From: JBDTSW01 sp963797835
GTDB lineage: Bacteria; Actinomycetota; Thermoleophilia; Solirubrobacterales; 70-9
Direction: 5' to 3'
Assembly: GCA_963797835.1 (NCBI GenBank)
Contig: CAWCRN010000024.1
Coordinates: forward strand, 1-64,000
Length of the DNA stretch: 64,000 bases
A model generated the notes under the pieces. That model was not told the DNA's origin. It made no database searches and worked only from the letters and a program-made list of their open reading frames with translations. A program made the position numbers and the translations under genes. Below, in pieces: positions 35,067 through 46,559 of the stretch (positions within the stretch are counted from its first letter, which is position 1; each line of letters opens with the position of its first letter).

Positions 35067-37010
35067 ATGTGCGGCATCGCCGGAAAGGTGAGTGTTAGGG
35101 GGCCCGTGGACACCCGGCTGGTCGAGCGCATGTGCGAGCTGCTCGAGCACCGCGGCCCGGACTCGCGGGGGCTACACGCGGGCGATGGCGTCGCGCTCGG
35201 GATCCAGCGGCTGCGGATCATCGACCTCGAGACCGGCGACCAGCCGATCTACAACGAGGACCGCTCGGTCGCGGTCGTCCTCAACGGCGAGATCTACAAC
35301 TACCGCGAGCTTCGCGAGCAGCTCGAGCGCCGCGGCCACACCTTCTCGACGCAGGTCGACACCGAGGTGATCGCGCACCTCTACGAGGAGCGCGGGCCGG
35401 GCCTGCGTCGACGAGCTGAGCGGGATGTTCGCGTTCGCCCTCTGGGACGAGCGCCGGCGCCGGCTGCTGCTCGCGCGCGACCGGGTCGGCAAGAAGCCGC
35501 TCTTCTACGCGAGCAGGCGACGGCTGGCTCGGCTTCGCGTCGGAGCTCAGGAGCTTGATGGTCGACCCGGAGATCCCCCGCGAGGTGGACCCGAGCGCGG
35601 TCGACTGCCTACCTCGCGCTACGGGTACGTCCCCTCCCCGTACTCGATCTGGCGCGACGTGCGCAAGCTCCCGCCCGCCCACACGCTCGGTCTGGGAGGA
35701 CGGGCGCGCCCGGGTCGAGCCGCTACTGGGAGCTCGACTACTCGGCGCAAGCGCAGCGAGGATCCGCGCGAGCTGGAGCGAGGAGCTTCGCGCGCCTGGT
35801 CGGGCGCCGCGGTGCGCCGGCGGATGATCGCCGACGTGCCGCTGGGCGCCTTCCTCTCCGGGGGGGTCGACTCGTCGATCGTGGTCGTCGCGAGATGGCC
35901 GCCGCCTCGCCGGAGCCGGTGAAGACGTTCTCGATCGGCTTCGAGGCGAGGAGTACGACGAGCTGCCCACGCGCGCAGGGTCATCGCCGAGCGCTTCGCC
36001 ACCGACCACCACGAGTTCGTCGTCGAGCCCGACGCGCTCGAGCTGATCCCGCGGCTCGTGAGGCACTACGGCGAGCCCTTCGCCGACTCCTCGGCGATCC
36101 CCAGCTTCTACCTGGCCGAGCTCACCCGGCGGCAGGTGACGGTGGCGCTCAACGGCGACGGCGGCGACGAGAGCTTCGCCGGCTACCTGCGCCACGTCGC
36201 CAACAGCATCACCGCCCGGATGGAGCACCTGCCGGCGTCGCCGGGCGCGCCGCAGCGGGCTGGGCCGGCGGATCCCCCGGCAGCCCGGCCACTTCAGCCT
36301 CCTCGCCCGCGCGCAGCGGCTGCTCGTGTCGCTGGACCTCCCCCCGGTCGAGCGCTACGCGAACCACGTCTCCATCTTCAACCCGCAGGAGCGCGCCGAG
36401 CTGCTGGCGCCCGAGCTTCGCCCGCGAGGTCGATCCCGGCCGGGCCAGGGACGTGATCGCTGCGGCCCTGGGAGGCGGCAGCGGGCTACGGCCCCCTCGA
36501 CAGGCTGCTGGCGGTCGACGTCCAGACGTACCTGCCCGAGGACCTCCTGGTGAAGATGGACATCGCGACGATGGCGCACTCGCTGGAGGCGCGCTCGCCG
36601 CTTCTCGACCACACCGTGATGGAGTTCGCCGCCTCGCTGCCGCCCCGCCACAAGGCGCGCCGGACGAACAAGAAGTGGCTTCTGCAAGGCAGGCGTACCG
36701 CGGCCGGGTCCCGGACTCGATCCTCGACGGCGCCAAGAAGGGCTTCGCGCTGCCGCTCGGACCCTGGTTCCGCGACGAGCTGCGCGACTACGCCCGGGAG
36801 GTGCTCCTGGATCCCCGGGCGCTCGACCGCGGGTACACGCGGCGGGACGCGGTCGAACGGATCACTCGACACGCATGCGCAGGGGGCGGGGGACCGCTCA
36901 CTCCAGATCTGGGCCCTGCTCATGCTCGAGCTCTGGCACCGGGAGTTCATCGACGAGCCCGGGCTCACCGCCGGCGGACGCGAGTGGCGCCGCGTCGCGA
37001 TGACGCATAA
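35067..37010 (+). CDS. asnB: Glutamine-hydrolysing asparagine synthase
   Basis: This AsnB-type amidotransferase has the catalytic Cys2 (MCGIAGKVSVRG), ELLEHRGPDSRGLHAGDGVA, then VAVVLNGEIYNYRELREQLE of the glutaminase domain. The synthetase domain has DVPLGAFLSGGVDSSIVVV (PPi loop), ALNGDGGDESFAGYLRHVAN and LEARSPLLDHTVMEFAASLP. Many indels (35405, 35520, 35600, 35760, 35900, 36250, 36430, 36690 and 36880 regions) break the frame. In polysaccharide loci such enzymes often amidate sugar acids rather than aspartate, so the acceptor may be a uronic acid. It is clearly distinct from the Cys-less cyclase at 20888. The start ATG is at 35067. Confidence 0.85.
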
Positions 37011-37027
37011 CGCCGCTCAGGCGTCGC

Positions 37028-38123
37028 TCAGAGCTGACGCAGGAGGCCCGCCACCTCGGGGGCCCAACGACGGTACGAGTACTCGCGCTCGACGAACGCG
37101 CGCGCAGCGCGGCCCAGCTCGCGCCTCGCGTCTGCGTCGCCCACCAGGCGCTCCAGCGCGGCAAGCCACTCATCCTCGCTGGTAGCCAGCACGCCGCGCT
37201 CGTCCCCGACCAGCGCCCGGTTCACACCCACTGGGCTTGCCACGGCGGGAACCCCGGCGGAGAAGTACTGGAGCAGCTTGTAGCCGCACTTTCCGCGTGT
37301 CCACTCGGTGTCCGGCATGGGCATGATCCCTATGTCGAACCCGGCCAGCTCATCGCGCTCGGTCTCAAGCGACCACGGTCGGTGCTCGATCCACGGGGCC
37401 GAGGCGCGCCTGCGTCTCGCGCTTCCCACCACGACGAGCTTCGCGCGAATCCTGCTGGAGTTCAGCCGATGGAAAACAGGCAGGACCGCTTCCAGGTACG
37501 GGCTCGTGGTGAGCGACCCGATCCATCCGACCCGGACGACCTCGCGATCCTCGTGGTCGTGAAGGGGCTGCAGATCGGGGTCGACGCACGAGGGGACGAC
37601 CTCCACCCGGCGCGCCCGCTTGGCGGCGTGGTCCGCCAGGTAGGAGTTGCCGGCGAGCACCAGCCGCGCTCTGGAGAGGTAGGCGTAGCAGCGCTCGCGC
37701 TCGCGCTTTAGCCAGGCGAAGCGGTCGTGCCCGGGAAGCGTCGCTCCCACGAAGAGCGCGTCGTCGAAGTCGTAGACGTCCACCCGCGGGAGCGGCTCCC
37801 TCCCCGGGAGCGGCGTAAGTAGGCGCAGCCGCTGCACGAGCACCAGATCCGCATCCCGCGGACGGCGAAGCGCCACGCAGCCCGCTTCGTGCCAGTACGA
37901 GCCCCTTTCTCCAGGCCGGTGCCCTCGGCGAGCCGATGACCGCGTACTCGGGGTCGCTCAGCATCGGCTCGTAGCGCAGCTCGATCGAGTGCGGCGCTAG
38001 ATGCGGGGCGAGGGAGGTGATGCGAACGCGTGCCCCCGGCGTCGAGGCCGGATACGCCGTCTGGGCCGAGACGACCAGCGGGGACGGGCTCGCCGTGTCC
38101 CGGCTAGGCTCTCGCGCATTCAC
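37028..38123 (-). CDS. Family 4-like (GT-B) glycosyltransferase
   Basis: This is a GT-B glycosyltransferase of about 365 residues. The N-terminal domain includes LVVSAQTAYPASTPGARVRI and HSIELRYEPMLSDPEYAVIG. After a break near 37885 come DLVLVQRLRLLTPLPGREPL, VDVYDFDDALF and RRVEVVPSCVDPDLQPL (a UDP-sugar-binding start of domain 2). It also has VRVGWIGSLTTSPYLEAVLP, DIGIMPMPDTEWTRGKCGYK and LLQYFSAGVPAVASPVGVNR, the E/P loop region. GTG at 38121-38123 starts NAREPSRDTAS. It is divergent from the next glycosyltransferase with almost no gap. Donor and acceptor are unknown. Confidence 0.8.
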
Positions 38124-38144
38124 GGCCCAGCGAACGTACCGGTT

Positions 38145-39302
38145 ACGCGGTCGAGCCGCCCCCGGGTCCTCTACGTCAGCTACGACGGGATGGCCGAGCC
38201 TCTCGGTCGATCGCAAGTGGTCGCCTACCTCGAGCGGCTGGCGGCCGGTGCCGACGTGAGCCTGATCTCGTTCGAGAAGCCTGAGGACTCGCTTGAGGGA
38301 CCAAGGGAAGCCCTCGACGCGGCCGGGGTGCGATGGCTTCCGATGCGTTACCACGGCCGTCCGCCCGTGGTAAGCACGTGGCGCGACGTGCGTGCCGGCA
38401 CCAAGGCGATCCAGCGCGAGGCGCGGGAGACCTCGCCCGCACGTGATCCACGTCCGGAGCTACGTCCCGGCGCTGATGGCGCTCAGGTCGGGGGCCCTGG
38501 ACAAGGCGCGCCTGCTCTTCGACATCCGCGGGCTTCTGGGCCGACGAGAGGGTCGAGGGCGGGATCTGGCGCCGCGGTCCCCTCTACCGGCTCGCGAAGT
38601 CGTACGAGCGTCGCTTCTTCGGCGAGGCCGACGCGGTGGTCACCCTGACGGAGCGATCGGTGCCGCACATCCGGCGCCTGGGGGTGAGGGCCGGCGTTCC
38701 GATCCGCGTCATCCCCACCTGTGTAGACACCGAACGGTTTGCGAACTCCACGCCCGCACCCGGCGGGCCTCGCGCGGTGTGGGCAGGCTCGTTGGGCACG
38801 TGGTACCGGTTCGACCTCGCGATTCGGCTCGCGCAGCACCTGGACATGCCGTTTGTCGTCCTGACCCGGCAGCGGGAGCTGGCCGAGCGAGCGCTGGACG
38901 GCCACCCCGCCGAGGTGCGCTCGGTGGAGCCGGGTCGATGCCCTCGGAGCTCCACGAGGGCGACGTGGGCCTGTGCCTGGTCAAGTCGTCGTTCTCCAAG
39001 GTCGCGTCGGCGCCCACCCGGTTCGCCGAGTACCTGGCGGCCGGCTGCCCGGTTGCCGTCACGCCCGGGGTGGGCGACCTCGAGGAGTTGGTCGAGGATT
39101 CGCGGCGTGGGCGTTGTGGTGCGAGGTGAGGAGGACGCGGATCTCGCCAAGGCGGCCGAGCGGCTGAGAGCGCTGTGTGCCGATCCCGGCTGCCCGGCGA
39201 AGGTGCCGTGAGCTCGCTGCGGAGCGCTTCGATCTCGCAATCGGCGTCGAGCGCTACGCGAGCCTGTACGAGGAACTGGCGGACCGAGCAGAGGCCAGAT
39301 GA
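38145..39302 (+). CDS. Family 4 glycosyltransferase
   Basis: This is a GT-B glycosyltransferase, frameshifted. Features in order: RPRVLYVSYDGMAEPLGRSQ at the N-terminus, PHVIHVRSYVPALMALRSG, LLFDIRGFWADERVEGG, AVVTLTERSVPHIRRLGV, VPIRVIPTCVDTERFAN (inter-domain), LHEGDVGLCLVKSSFSKVAS and APTRFAEYLAAGCPVAVTPG, where the nucleotide-sugar site lies. The C-terminus is ERYASLYEELADRAEAR. Breaks fall near 38440, 38530, 38935, 39100 and 39205. The start codon is unclear: no ATG/GTG precedes RPRVLYVSYDG in frame. TGA at 39300-39302 overlaps the ATG of the next gene. Confidence 0.8.
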
Positions 39303-40160
39303 CGTCCAGCGACGCCGCTCGTCAGCGTGGTCATCCCGGCGTACAACGCCGAGCGCTTCATCGCCGACGCGGTCCAGAGCGTGCTCGACCAGACGTACCC
39401 GCGCGTCGAGTGCGTGGTGATCGACGACGGCTCAACCGACGGGACGGCGGCGATGGTGGAGGGCTTCGGCGAGTCCGTCAGCTATGAACGCCAGCCGAAT
39501 CAGGGAGTTTCGGCGGCCCGGAACCGCGGCGCCGAGCTGGCAGCGGGCGAGCTCTTGGCGTTCCTCGACGCGGACGACGTGTGGCTGCCCGATCGCGTCC
39601 GCATCATGGTTGCGCTGCTGGACACGAGAGCGCGCACGGCCGCCCTATGCGCGACGACGGTCGTCGACTCTGACCTGAACCAGATTGGCTCGTTGCGTGT
39701 AGATCCGACCCCCTCCGTGGAGAGCATGCTCCTGCAGGACGGGGGGCTGGTGTCCAGTAGCTCGAACCTGCTTATCAGCCGCAAACGCTTCGAGGCCGTG
39801 GGCGGGTTCGATCTCGATCTGTCGGTATCAGCGGACTGGGAGCTGCTCCTTCGCCTGGTGGGAGGCGGAGGCGTAGTGCACACGGACGAGGCGCTGGTTC
39901 TTTACCGGCGCCATCAGGGGAACATGAGCAGGGATATCGCCGGCATGGCACGGGACATGACGCACGCCTACGAGTCCGCCTTCAGGCGCCTCGTGCTACC
40001 GCGGGCGTTCCGGCGCCGGGCCTACGCGCGGCTGCATTGGATGCTTGCGGGTTCCTATCGAGACGTTGGTGAGCGCGCGTCGGCGGTCTCCCATCTCCTC
40101 CGCGCAACCACCAGCGATCCGCGGTTCACGGCGCGGCGGGCGGCCGGCAAGCTCAGTTGA
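39299..40160 (+). CDS. Family 2 glycosyltransferase
   Basis: This GT-A glycosyltransferase of about 287 residues begins at ATG 39299 (MTSSDA), and after a one-base shift near 39318 continues LVSVVIPAYNAERFIADAVQ. It has CVVIDDGSTDGTAAMVEGFG (DDGST), NQGVSAARNRGAELAAGELL, AFLDADDVWLPDRVRIMV (the DAD metal site), AVGGFDLDLSVSADWELLLR (acceptor motif) and VLYRRHQGNMSRD. ATGA overlap with the upstream GT4 gene and zero gap to the methyltransferase downstream indicate one operon. Confidence 0.87.
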
Positions 40161-40883
40161 GTGCTGCACGACGGGGTTATCCTGCGCGCCTTGCTGCGCG
40201 ACAGATATCTCCGCTTGTTCAATCGACCTCTCGCCCGCCGAGGGTTACGGCTCATTTCGCTCCCCGTTGTGCAGGACGGAGCTCGGCTGAGTCTCTTCGA
40301 GAGCACCCGGATGCTCCGAGACGCCTTCTTCTACCTGCATAACGAGCGCATCCAAGGCGACTACATGGAGTTCGGCGTCTACGAGGGGCGGACATTCGTC
40401 GAAGCCTGGCATCTTGCCGACCATTTCAGCATGGACTTCATGCGGTTCATTGCGCTCGATTCCTTCGAGGGGCTTCCAACCAGTGGCGGTCCGTTTCACG
40501 CTGGGCAATTCGCCGCTCCTCGGGACACGTTTGAACGCACTGTGGACGCCCACAAGCTGCCCCGCTCGCGTCTACAGGTAGTTGAGGGATTCTTCGACGA
40601 GACTCTGAAGGATCGCTCGGGACTCCCAGCGGAGGCCGCCATTGCATGGGTCGATTGCGATCTGTATGAGTCGACCGTCCCCGTGCTCGACTACCTGACA
40701 GACGTGCTTGTGGACGGTGCGGTCATCTGCTTCGACGATTGGTTCACCCACCGCGCGGATCCGCGACAGGGCGAACAGCGAGCCTGTGCCGAGTGGCTCG
40801 CGAAGAACCCTGAGGTGTCCCTCGTGCCTTACCGCGGCTTCCATTGGGGGGGTCAGTCGTTCATTTTTCATCGCAAGACGTGA
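40161..40883 (+). CDS. TylF/MycF-type SAM-dependent O-methyltransferase
   Basis: This is a 240-residue protein of the TylF family, metal-dependent sugar O-methyltransferases related to macrocin O-methyltransferase. It has RMLRDAFFYLHNERIQGDYM, then EFGVYEGRTFVEAWHLADH (SAM-binding G-loop), FIALDSFEGLPTSGGPFHAG (acidic residue binding SAM ribose), AIAWVDCDLYESTVPVLDYL (metal-binding Asp, family motif VDCDLYES) and DGAVICFDDWFTHRADPRQG (FDD metal site). GTG at 40161 directly abuts the previous stop. Codon GC is lower here than in flanking genes, hinting at horizontal transfer. It may methylate a sugar of the exported polymer. Confidence 0.88.
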   Translation: MLHDGVILRALLRDRYLRLFNRPLARRGLRLISLPVVQDGARLSLFESTRMLRDAFFYLHNERIQGDYMEFGVYEGRTFVEAWHLADHFSMDFMRFIALDSFEGLPTSGGPFHAGQFAAPRDTFERTVDAHKLPRSRLQVVEGFFDETLKDRSGLPAEAAIAWVDCDLYESTVPVLDYLTDVLVDGAVICFDDWFTHRADPRQGEQRACAEWLAKNPEVSLVPYRGFHWGGQSFIFHRKT

Positions 40884-40915
40884 CTGTCGCTATCTCCCAC
40901 CGCTGACGCTCGATC

Positions 40916-42080
40916 ATGGCTGGACAGCACCTGACCAGACCCCTCGAGGTCACCTACGTGAGCTGGACGGGCTCTGCGGGACCGTCACCTGAACGCGTTG
41001 ATCGACCACGCCGACCCGGAGGAGGTCCGGTACTCCGTCCTCCTCCTCACCGGTAAGCCGGGTGACCCCCTCTACGACGAGTTGGCCCGACCGCGACACC
41101 CCGGTCCGATCACTCGGACTAAACGATGCGAAGCTCGTGACGATGCCTGCTGCCGCACGGTGGCTGAGAAGCGAACTCGGGAGCAGCCAGACCCGATGTC
41201 GTGCATAGCCTGCTCTTCTATCCGTCTCTGGCGACGGAGATCGCGCGGGCGCTGTCGCGATCCCCGGCGCCGTCACTTCTCGCCCGCCATCACGAGCTAA
41301 GGCATCACACGAGCACAAGCGCCTTCACATACGGCTGGACGGTTGGATGGCGAAACGCGCAAGCCGCGTGGTCGTCCCCTCGGAGGCGGTGCGAAAGGTG
41401 CTGACCGATCGCGAGGGGGTCCCAGCAGACCACGTCGACGTCATCCTCTACGGGCTCGACTGGGACAGGGTCGTCCGGGTGAACGCTGAGAGGGTGGCCG
41501 AGTGGAGGGCGCGGTTCAGTGGGCGGCCGGTTACTTGTTGCCGCGGGCCGCTTCGATCCAGCGAAGGACTACCCCACTCTGATCCGCGCGTTCGCACGCT
41601 TGGCGCAGGATGATCTGGACGTTCACCTCGCCATTGCGGGCGTGGGACTTCTGCGGGCTGAGGTCGAGGATCAGGTGAACCGAGCAGGGCTGACGGACAG
41701 GGTCACATTTCTCGGTTGGGTGCTCGGACGTATATGACCTCATGGCCGCCGCAGACGTCTTTGTGCAGTCATCGGTGGACGAAGCGCTGCCCCAGACGAT
41801 CATCGAGGCCGCCGGCTTGGGGGTGCCGGTCGTAATGACCTCGGTCGGGGGCGCTCCAGAGATCCTCGACCCGAAAGGCCCAGCGGTGCCGGCGCGTGAC
41901 GATGCCGCCTTCGCGGCGGCGACGCAGGGGCGTGCTTTCGGACCTACCGGCCCACAGGGAACGGGCCTCCGAGTATGCCTCGGTCGTTCGACAGCGATTC
42001 GGCGCGGAGCGGATGGCGCGGGAGTACGGCGCCGCTTACCGTCGCCTTGCCGCCGCCGAGCGAGCAACGGCAGCCAATGA
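40916..42080 (+). CDS. Family 4 glycosyltransferase, frameshifted
   Basis: This GT-B glycosyltransferase is broken by several indels. It begins MAGQHLTRPLEVTYVSWTG, then HADPEEVRYSVLLLTGKPGD, VVHSLLFYPSLATEIARALS, ASRVVVPSEAVRKVLTDREG and VDVILYGLDWDRVVRV. Domain 2 has RLLVAAGRFDPAKDYPTLIR, VHLAIAGVGLLRAEVEDQ and DRVTFLGWV, then MAAADVFVQSSVDEALPQTI and IEAAGLGVPVVMTSVGGAPE, the E-x7-E donor-site motif. Breaks occur near 40965, 41090, 41190, 41330, 41525, 41735 and 41920. The TGA at 42078-42080 overlaps the FkbM start. Confidence 0.8.
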
Positions 42081-42872
42081 CCATCGCGGATCGGGCACGC
42101 GGTAGGGCGTACGCCGTTCTGGAGGGGATCGCCCCCAAGAGCGGCCTACCACGACGGATCAACGGCGAGGTGATTCGCTTCCCAGCCTCGCTATGCCCGC
42201 TACTACCCCCGGAGCTACCAACCTGGTACGTACCGCTTCCTGCGCGCTCACTGCCGGCCCGGTTCGGTCGTCATCGATGTGGGGGCCCACCTGGGGGTGC
42301 TCGCGGTACCGCTCGCACGACGAGTCGGACCTGAAGGGAGGGTGATCTGCTTCGAGCCCACCCCCGGGACTCGCGAGGTATTGATGCGGGTGGTCGAGTG
42401 CAATGGGCTCGAGGCAGTTATCGAAATTCAGCCTGAGGCTGTGAGCGATGCAGTTGGGGAGACTGTTCTAAACGTGCTCATCTCCCCGGCGGGGAACGCG
42501 AACAGCCTCGGGCCGGTGGCAGGGTCAGAAAGCATCGTCGTCCCGACGGTCACCCTGGATGTCGCCGTCGGGGAGACGATGGACGTCTCGTGCATGAAGG
42601 TGGACGCGGAGGGGGCAGAACTCGCGGTGCTCCGGGGGGCCGCCGGAACCATTCGCCGGTGCCAACCCGCGATCGCCCTCGACGTCCATCCGGGCCAGCT
42701 GTCGACGCTTGGTGGATCGCTCGACGAACTCTGGCAAGCGATAGCGGATCTGGGCTACTCGGTGCGCGGAGCCATTGGTCCAATGAGCAGGAGCGAGTTC
42801 GTGGAAGCCCAGGATCTGTTCGATATCGCTCTGCTTCCGGCGGCTTCTGCTGAGGTCCCGACCCCGAGCTAG
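42077..42872 (+). CDS. FkbM family methyltransferase
   Basis: This is a SAM-dependent methyltransferase of the FkbM family, about 264 residues. It starts MTIADRARGRAYAVLEGIAP. After an indel near 42200 the SAM site is SVVIDVGAHLGVLAVPLARR, followed by GRVICFEPTPGTREVLMRVV (acidic ribose-binding Glu). Then come VPTVTLDVAVGETMDVSCMK and KVDAEGAELAVLRGAAGTIR, the FkbM hallmark VDAEGAE. The stop overlaps the convergent flippase stop (CTAG). FkbM enzymes in glycan loci methylate sugar hydroxyls. Confidence 0.86.
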
Positions 42873-44267
42873 CTCATGGGAGCGTCGGGCCGCCACCGGA
42901 CCAGCTGGCGGATGATGCGAACGAGCTCATCGTCGCGATGCGGTAGGGAGAAGATTCGCGTCGTCGCGTGGTCAGCCCGCTCTCTGACGAGCCGCAGGGC
43001 CATGATCGCCAGGAACCAGTAGCCGATAAGGACCGCGAGTGCGGCTCCGGAGATCGACAGGAACTGCACCAGCACGACGGTGGCGGCCACGTTGATCGCC
43101 ATCGCGCCGCAGACGAGCGATGAGACAAGCCACGGCGAGGCGACCCTGATCAAGAAGACTCGGCAGGGCCCTTCGATTGTGGTTGCGAGCAGGCCGAACA
43201 TCAGGATGATGAACGGGAGCACCGAGCCGGCGAACTCGTCCCCGTAGACGAGCACCACGAACGGGTAGGCAAGCACCGAGGCCACCAGAACCGCAGCTAG
43301 GCCAAGCAGGAAGCTTTGGCGCGCGAACTCGAGAGTGAACCGTCTCCGCGTCGTCCTGTGCATGTCCGAGCTGTCGGGAGACGGCGGACACGCTGAGCGC
43401 TTGGGCGGCGAGAAGCATCGAATCGGCCAGCACCAGGGCGAGGGAGAACAGGCCCGCCGCCTCTGCGGAGAGAAGGACCGCGACCAGGATCAGGTCCAGC
43501 CGCGGGGTCAGCTGTATGGCCACGGAGGCCGGATGCAGCATCGTCCCCGTCTTGACCAGACGGCCGAAGAATGGAGGCGTCCACGCGTGGAATGAGCAAC
43601 CCCGGGCGTGTTTCCCGTCCGACCAGCACGGCGAGAGCGATCCCGGTTGCCGCGAAGCCCGCCAGGGTGGCGGCCAGGGCCGAAGTGGGGGTGATCGAGT
43701 CCGCGATCAGCAGGCGCGAGGACGACGGCCAGCTGGACAACGGCTCCCGCCACGCTCGCGAGTCCGTGTGCCTTCAGCCGGCCGAGGAAGACCAGGATCT
43801 GCCCGGCCATCTGCGACGCCAGGAGGAACGGGATGGTCGAGCGACGCGAGGATGACCATGTCTCCGTCGCGCCGGCCAGGAACGCCGAGCTTTGTGTGAT
43901 GCCGATGACCACCGAAATCCCAACCCCGATGGCGGACAGCGCAAGCGTGCACAGGGCCAGCGCCGGCAACGACCTGTTCCAGGGTCTGCTCCCTTGCGCG
44001 CGAGCAGGCGACTGGTGGCGAGCTCCAGAGTTAGGTGGGTGAGACCCATACGCCCCCGCTGACGGCGAGCGGAAGCGCGTACTGGGCCCGGCCGACCGGC
44101 CCGAGCTTCCGAGTGATGATGATCGTCGCCACGAACAGCAGCGCGTACTGGGCGATCCGCAGCCCGAGGTAGCTGAAGCTTCGGCTCTCCCCGAGCGGAC
44201 TCGCAGGCTGCTGAAGCTCTGGGCGTCCCGGACTCGAGGAGCTCAGACTCAGCAGCGAGGAACTCAT
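42869..44267 (-). CDS. Polysaccharide flippase (MOP/Wzx-like)
   Basis: This oligosaccharide flippase of the MATE/MOP superfamily moves lipid-linked repeat units across the membrane. The N-terminus has SFSYLGLRIAQYALLFVATI, ITRKLGPVGRAQYALPLAVS (a typical Wzx motif) and then helices in different frames: LALCTLALSAIGVGISVVIG, LVAVLLSAEAAGLFSLALVL, SFLLGLAAVLVASVLAYPFV and VLPFIILMFGLLATTIEGPC. About 12-14 helices can be reconstructed. Breaks lie near 44040, 43850, 43710, 43545 and 43340. It ends RRWRPDAPMS-like. It pairs with the polymerase-like gene upstream on the same strand. Confidence 0.82.
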
Positions 44268-44337
44268 CCTCCGTTGGGCAAGCCGGTCGCGTCCCAGCCT
44301 CCCGAGCCGGGGTATCCCGCTTCCGCGCGTCTGCGGC

Positions 44338-45647
44338 TCACCGGCTGAGAGCCGGTTCGCGGTCGGCGTCGAGATCGATTGGAGGGGCAGAGGCGGTCAT
44401 GTCAGGTGACTCTCGGCGCCCCAGCTCCCAAAGGGCCGCGAGGAGGCACAGGCCGACCGCGACCACGTGGGTCCGGTAGCGGAAGGCGGTGCCGGCGTTG
44501 CCGGCGCTGAGGGAGTAGGCGATGAGCACGAAGAACCCAAGATAGACGAGGGGGCCGACGCGGGCCATCACCGCCCCCCAGTTGCGTCTGATCGCCGCCA
44601 CCAGGAACCCCATCGCCACAAGCGCGAAGACCGTCCCCACCAGGGCGAACTGCTGGCTGGTGCTTCCCAGCTGCCACGGATAGGGCCGGAACAGGACATC
44701 GCGGATCCGCTGAGGGAGGTTGGTCACGATCGCTTCCCGGCTCGAGAAGTCCACCTCCTCCAAGGAGAGATTGGCCTCGTCGGCCGCGTTCGCGGTCTGG
44801 GAGCTCTGAAGCCGCTCCAGGTTCTCCTCGGTTGAGGCCTCCAGAACCGTTGGCAAAGCGACAGCGGTGAGCAGGACGACCGAGGCGACCAACGGGAGTG
44901 CCCGGATCGATCCCTGCCGCTGGCTTCGTATGCCCGCGTGAAGCGTGATCGCGGCTCCCGCAGCGATCAGGAACCATGCGGCGTAGGGCCGAGTGGCAAG
45001 GGCGACCAGACAGCCTGCGGCGATGGGCAGCAGCGACCGGAAGTCGGCTCGCTTCCACATCATCGCGCCTCCGAAGGCGACCAGGCCGAGCGGCCAGGAG
45101 CATCGTCGATTCCTTGTGGACGATCGACGAGAAGAAGATGTTCCCGGGCTCGAACGCCAGGAGCCACGCGGCGAGCGTGGCCGCCCGGGGTCCTGCCAGC
45201 TCATACACAGCCGTTGCCAGCAGGACGATGCCGGCGAGCGCGATTCCCGCCTGGGTTACGCGAAGGGCGATGTCCGGCGAGTCGAGCACGCCGGCCTGCA
45301 GTGCGGTCTCGAACACGTGCAGCTTGGCTGTGAGGGCATCGGTCCAGTCACCGGAACCAAGGGAGTCGCGGCAACCTGCTGCGAGACCGTGATGATCCCG
45401 GGCTCATCGCCGCCCCTCAGCGAGCTGGCCACAGGGAGTGCAGAGATCCCGGCGGCGGCGAGCGTCCGGATCCCGAGCCCGACCAGGACGGGAGTCCCGA
45501 TCCTGAGGCCTGGGCGCGTCCTCCCAGGATGCGCACGAGCAGAAGCAGCGCGTAGGCGACGGCGACGAGGGTTACAGCGTCGCAAGAATGTTGTGGATGC
45601 TCTGGTCGGTGAGATTCAGCAAGAGGCCCGCTCCCGGCCGTGACCAT
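44338..45647 (-). CDS. Polytopic membrane protein, glycan polymerase-like
   Basis: This is a large membrane protein with about ten helices, for example DIALRVTQAGIALAGIVLLA, LLPIAAGCLVALATRPYAAW, ALPLVASVVLLTAVALPTVL, FALVGTVFALVAMGFLVAAI and PLVYLGFFVLIAYSLSAGNA, with an extracellular loop rich in Glu/Ser/Asn. The motif KESTMLL after PGNIFFSSIVH, with TRPYAAWFL further on, resembles uncharacterised polymerases and mannosyltransferase-like proteins of exopolysaccharide loci. N-terminal pieces (LLLNLTDQSIHNILATL, TLVAVAYALLLLVRILGG) are in separate frames; ATG near 45647 is likely. Its position beside the flippase favours a Wzy-like role, by context only. Confidence 0.65.
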
Positions 45648-45717
45648 AGCCTCAGAGACTGCCCCTCGGAGCCATTTTGGCTGCCGCGCTGCGCCTGGCA
45701 TCTAGACTCGCCACGCA

Positions 45718-46559
45718 TTGACTGAGCTGAACGGCGAGAGGGTCACGAACGCGCTCACGGTCGATCTCGAGGACTGGTACCACGGCATCGAGCTTCCCCG
45801 GGACCGGTGGGCCGCATGCGAGGAACGCCTGGCCCCCGTGGTCGAGCGATTGCTGGGAGTGTTCGCCGAACATGATGCACGGGCCACGTTCTTCGTCCTC
45901 GGCGATGTCGCCGAGCGATACCCCGACCTGGTCGCCCGGATCGCCGACGCCGGCCATGAGATCGGCACCCACGGGACCTCGCACGAGTTCGTCTACAAGC
46001 AGGGGCCGGATCGGTTTCGAGCCGACATCGAGCGGTCGCTCGAGGCGCTCGCATCGCTGCGGCTGCGATCAGGTGATCGGCCACCGTGCTCCGTACTTCT
46101 CGATCACGCGGGAGTCGCTGTGGGCGCTCCCGATCCTCGCGGAGCTGGGGCTTCGCTACGACTCGAGCATCTTCCCGATCTCGAACTACCGCTATGGGAT
46201 CCCCGACGCCGATCCGTGGCCGCACATGGTGGAGATCGAGGATGAGTCGCTGCTTCGAGTTCCCGATCTCGACCTGGCGCGTCGCCGGGCGCACGGTGCC
46301 GGTCGCCGGCGGCGCATACTTTCGGCTGCTTCCCTACTTTGTCACCCGTCGCGGCATAGCCGCCATCAACCGTTCCGGCAGGCCGGCGGTGTTCTACCTA
46401 CATCCCTGGGAGCTTGATCCCGATCATCCACGCATCCCTCTCCCGCGCAGGATCGCGCTCACCCACTACGCGAACCTTCGAGCGACGGAGGGGCGCCTGC
46501 GCCGACTGCTCGACGAGTTCCGGTTCGCCCCCATGCGGGAGGTGATCGATGTCGGTTGA
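45718..46559 (+). CDS. Polysaccharide deacetylase (DUF3473 type)
   Basis: This is an NodB-fold deacetylase of the PuuE/DUF3473 subgroup common in exopolysaccharide loci. Motif 1 is ALTVDLEDWYHGIELPRDRW (catalytic acidic pair). Motif 2 is HEIGTHGTSHEFVYKQGPDR (zinc-binding His). After a break near 46070 comes the VIGHRAPYFSITRESLWALP substrate motif, then YDSSIFPISNYRYGIPDADP and, after another near 46275, GGAYFRLLPYFVTRRGIAAI and AVFYLHPWELDPDHPRIP (DUF3473, motif with H). About 280 residues. A TTG at 45718 is the best start seen. The stop overlaps the next start by 11 bp. Confidence 0.87.

Noticed and set aside
35067..37010. The second asparagine-synthase-like gene as another lasso cyclase
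   Set aside because: It has the glutaminase Cys2 and sits in the polysaccharide locus with no leader-processing genes beside it.
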